Shown: positions 15,046-16,822 of the stretch, piece after piece
How positions within the stretch are numbered: the stretch's first letter is position 1
Layout of the letters: each line of letters opens with the position of its first letter
Assembly (NCBI GenBank): GCA_020345945.1
Contig: CP070773.1
Coordinates: 1,143,999 to 1,160,820, forward strand
DNA from: Candidatus Bathyarchaeota archaeon
GTDB lineage: Archaea > Thermoproteota > Bathyarchaeia > RBG-16-48-13 > GCA-020345945
Length of the DNA: 16,822 nucleotides
Direction of reading: 5' to 3'
Translations under genes and position numbers: made by a program
Notes under the pieces: model-generated
Database searches by the model: none
Seen by the model: the letters and a program-made list of their open reading frames with translations, nothing else
What the model was told of the DNA's origin: nothing

Positions 15046-15360
15046 TAGTTCTCTCTCCTAATCAACGAATGTTTAATCGCTAACAAATAGTGAATGGGTA
15101 ACAGACTTATTTCTTGTTCGATGAACTCATAACTCAAGATATCCTTTGAACCTTTAGGTTAGAGTTCCAGCAATCATCATGTTTCAAATTATCTTCTTCC
15201 AATGAGGATACCTCAATTAGTTCTTCAAAAACATTATGGAATCCTTAGAAAAAAACTAATAAGACTAACCTTTCTTCAGAAGGTTTATATATCAAATCCA
15301 GAAACTGTATTGAAAATCTTCAAAGATGAGGATTCCAATAAATAATCTGGGTTCACAAAC
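15046..15360. promoter_or_regulatory. Divergent regulatory region between the RAM gene and argG
   Basis: A 315-base non-coding stretch. Two related dyads are visible: AACCT-TT-AGGTT (15149-15160) and AACCTT-N7-AAGGTT (15267-15285), sharing AACCTTT. The second abuts a strong TATA box (TTTATATAT, 15284-15292) that serves argG, leaving a leader of about 45 bases with no convincing SD. On the minus strand the RAM gene has its SD at the edge and only vague AT-rich promoter candidates. No ORF or RNA gene is apparent. Confidence 0.6.
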
Positions 15361-16581
15361 ATGGCAAACCATAATCTTAGCAAGATTGTCCTTGCTTTCT
15401 CAGGAGGACTTGATACATCTGTATCCGCCAGATGGTTGGCTGAGAAGTATGACGCAGAAGTTATCACTGTAACCGTTGATGTTGGCCAGCAAGAAAACCT
15501 TAACCAAATCGCTATGAGATCTAAAGCGATAGGCGTCAAATCTCATTACTCTATCGATGCTCGGGATGAGTTCGCTACTGATTACCTTAGTCCCGCAATC
15601 AAGGCTAATGCGATGTACGAGGGGGCATATCCCTTGAGTACCGCTCTTTCCCGTCCTCTAATCTGCTCAAAACTTGTAGAAGTTGCCAGAAAAGAGAATG
15701 CGTCCGCAGTAGCACATGGATGTACAGGGAAAGGTAATGATCAAGTCAGATTCGAGGTGACTGCGAAGTCTCTTGCACCAGATATCCGAGTTCTCGCTCC
15801 CGTTCGAGACTGGAACATGAGTCGAGATGAGGAAATCAAATACGCCAAAGATAATGGAATAAAAGTTTCAGAGAAGAAGAGCATCTATAGCGTCGACCAA
15901 AACATGTGGGGTAGATCAATTGAGTGTGGTCCCCTAGAGGACCCAAATGTCGAACCACCTGAAGAGGTATATGAGTGGACTACCTCACCAGAGAAATCCC
16001 CTCAAAAACCTGAGTACATCTCCCTCGAATTCATGGAAGGAGAGCTTGTAGGATTAAACTCAGACACATTGAAAGTCAGAGAAATCATTGAAAGATTGAA
16101 TTCAATAGCAGGAAGACATGGAGTCGGGAGAATCGATCATATTGAGAACAGACTAGTTGGTATTAAGTCTAGAGAAGTGTATGAATGTCCTGCTGCCGTA
16201 TGTATTCTAGCTGCTCATAAGGACCTTGAGAAACTAGTTCTCACCCGACATGAAGCTCGATTCAAGAAAACCATCGAGAATCGATGGGCAAGTCTAGTTT
16301 ATGAGGGACTTTGGATGGAACCTCTGAGAAGAGATCTGGATGTCTTCATAGAGTCAACACAGAAGAGAGTTACAGGGACAGTAAGACTTAAACTCTACAA
16401 AGGAATCGCGACCCCAATCGCAAGAACTTCACCATACTCGTTGTACGACTTCGGTATGGCAACATATGATGCGTCATCTACCTTCGATCAAACTCTGGCA
16501 AAAGGGTTCATCGAGCTTTGGGGTCTTCCCACGACAATAGCCAGCAAACTGATCTTGAAAGATGATGAAGAAGAAAAGTAG
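15361..16581 (+). CDS. argG: Argininosuccinate synthase
   Basis: 406 aa. Joins citrulline and aspartate with ATP to give argininosuccinate, the penultimate step of arginine synthesis. The N-type ATP pyrophosphatase P-loop AFSGGLDTSV (12-21) and the citrulline/aspartate-binding HGCTGKGNDQVRFE (119-132) are intact. YEGAYPLSTALSRPLI, APVRDWNMSRDEEI, and GRSIECGPLEDP followed by EEVYEWT are family-typical. Length matches the family (about 400). ATG 15361 follows a TATA box at 15284. carA begins 130 bases downstream on the same strand, so a joint arginine/carbamoyl phosphate transcript is likely; no argH is in the window. Confidence 0.97.
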   Translation: MANHNLSKIVLAFSGGLDTSVSARWLAEKYDAEVITVTVDVGQQENLNQIAMRSKAIGVKSHYSIDARDEFATDYLSPAIKANAMYEGAYPLSTALSRPLICSKLVEVARKENASAVAHGCTGKGNDQVRFEVTAKSLAPDIRVLAPVRDWNMSRDEEIKYAKDNGIKVSEKKSIYSVDQNMWGRSIECGPLEDPNVEPPEEVYEWTTSPEKSPQKPEYISLEFMEGELVGLNSDTLKVREIIERLNSIAGRHGVGRIDHIENRLVGIKSREVYECPAAVCILAAHKDLEKLVLTRHEARFKKTIENRWASLVYEGLWMEPLRRDLDVFIESTQKRVTGTVRLKLYKGIATPIARTSPYSLYDFGMATYDASSTFDQTLAKGFIELWGLPTTIASKLILKDDEEEK

Positions 16582-16604
16582 GACAAAGATAGAGGAGAGT
16601 AGAC

Positions 16605-16715
16605 ATCAACAAGACTGTAAGAAACTCAATAAAAAGAGAGTTTGAAAAGGTAGGAGAACTATCTAGGAAAGGCATAAGTCCGAGAAGAAAGGAACTACGG
16701 GAAGATCACGCTTGA
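16605..16715 (+). CDS. Possible small Arg/Lys-rich ORF overlapping the carA start
   Basis: In the argG-carA gap one frame is open from a TAG at 16590 to a TGA at 16713-16715. A strong SD (AGAGGAGAG, 16591-16599) ends 5-8 bases before ATC 16605, but the frame has no ATG, GTG or TTG, so an AUC start would be needed. The product would be 36 aa with 6 Arg and 5 Lys (for example RKGISPRRKELRED). Its stop overlaps the TTG start of carA as TTGA, a typical coupling arrangement. It could be a leader peptide, a remnant, or non-coding. I do not recognise it. Confidence 0.3.
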   Translation: MNKTVRNSIKREFEKVGELSRKGISPRRKELREDHA

Positions 16716-16822
16716 CACCAACAAATACCGATTATCAAGATGAGAAAGCCGCTGTCCTAGCCCTTTCTGACGGGACTATCATAAAAGGACAAGGCTTCGG
16801 CAGCGTAAGCAAGGCTTCTGGA
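16712..16822 (+). CDS. carA: Carbamoyl-phosphate synthase small subunit, 5' partial
   Basis: 37 codons to the right edge, from TTG 16712, the only usable start between the upstream TAG (16664) and the conserved region. After a short leader, AAVLALSDGTIIKGQGFGS matches the N-terminus of CarA (LxLxDGTxxxGxxFG), the glutamine amidotransferase subunit that supplies ammonia to CarB for carbamoyl phosphate, used for arginine and pyrimidines. The amidotransferase triad lies beyond the window. The position after argG fits an arginine operon. The start overlaps the stop of the possible small ORF. Confidence 0.85.
   Translation, partial: MTPTNTDYQDEKAAVLALSDGTIIKGQGFGSVSKASG

Noticed and set aside
1..16822. 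CRISPR arrays, insertion sequences, tRNA or rRNA genes
   Set aside because: No regular repeats, terminal inverted repeats with a transposase, or cloverleaf-like sequences were seen by eye.

Overview
The window is archaeal chromosomal DNA of moderate GC content. Archaeal TATA boxes sit about 25-60 bases ahead of several starts (for example near 3718, 7997, 8360 and 15284). Shine-Dalgarno (SD) sites of the GGAG/GAGGTG type are common, and start codons are often TTG or GTG. The regulator, ferredoxin, DUF92 and RAM-domain genes are of archaeal types. The lineage cannot be fixed by eye; a TACK-, Thermoplasmatota- or Asgard-type archaeon would fit. I see no mobile element, CRISPR array, rRNA or tRNA.

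Layout. Bases 1-1821 (minus strand) hold threonine synthase followed by a 5' partial homoserine dehydrogenase. Bases 1942-5120 (plus) hold a divergent ATP-type PEP carboxykinase-like protein and a type I glutamine synthetase with a strong promoter. Bases 5191-7812 (minus) hold a homocitrate-synthase-type gene interrupted by one in-frame TGA, then a HisC-family aminotransferase. Bases 8051-11197 (plus) hold a small ferredoxin, then a tight three-gene operon for the large and small subunits of a homoaconitase/isopropylmalate-isomerase-type enzyme and an NAD-type homoisocitrate/isopropylmalate dehydrogenase. Bases 11325-14805 (plus) hold an HTH regulator, a DUF92 membrane protein and a RACo-like 2Fe-2S/ASKHA ATPase. 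Bases 14824-15045 (minus) encode a stand-alone RAM (Lrp ligand-binding) domain. Bases 15361-16822 (plus) hold argininosuccinate synthase, a possible tiny Arg-rich ORF, and the start of carA.

Together this is mostly an amino-acid biosynthesis region: threonine (hom, thrC), glutamine/nitrogen (glnA), arginine and carbamoyl phosphate (argG, carA), and a 2-oxoacid elongation module (condensation, isomerisation, oxidative decarboxylation). That module is best read as the first half of alpha-aminoadipate lysine synthesis, because the condensing enzyme carries a C-terminal RAM domain instead of a LeuA dimer domain and the small isomerase subunit looks LysU-like. Leucine or another elongation pathway is not excluded. 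The RACo-like protein hints at corrinoid methyl transfer elsewhere in the genome.

Most worth checking: the TGA inside homocitrate synthase, paired dyads ahead of argG, an Arg-rich mini-ORF overlapping the carA start, the unusual P-loop of the PEPCK-like protein, and a dyad overlapping the SD of the regulator gene.
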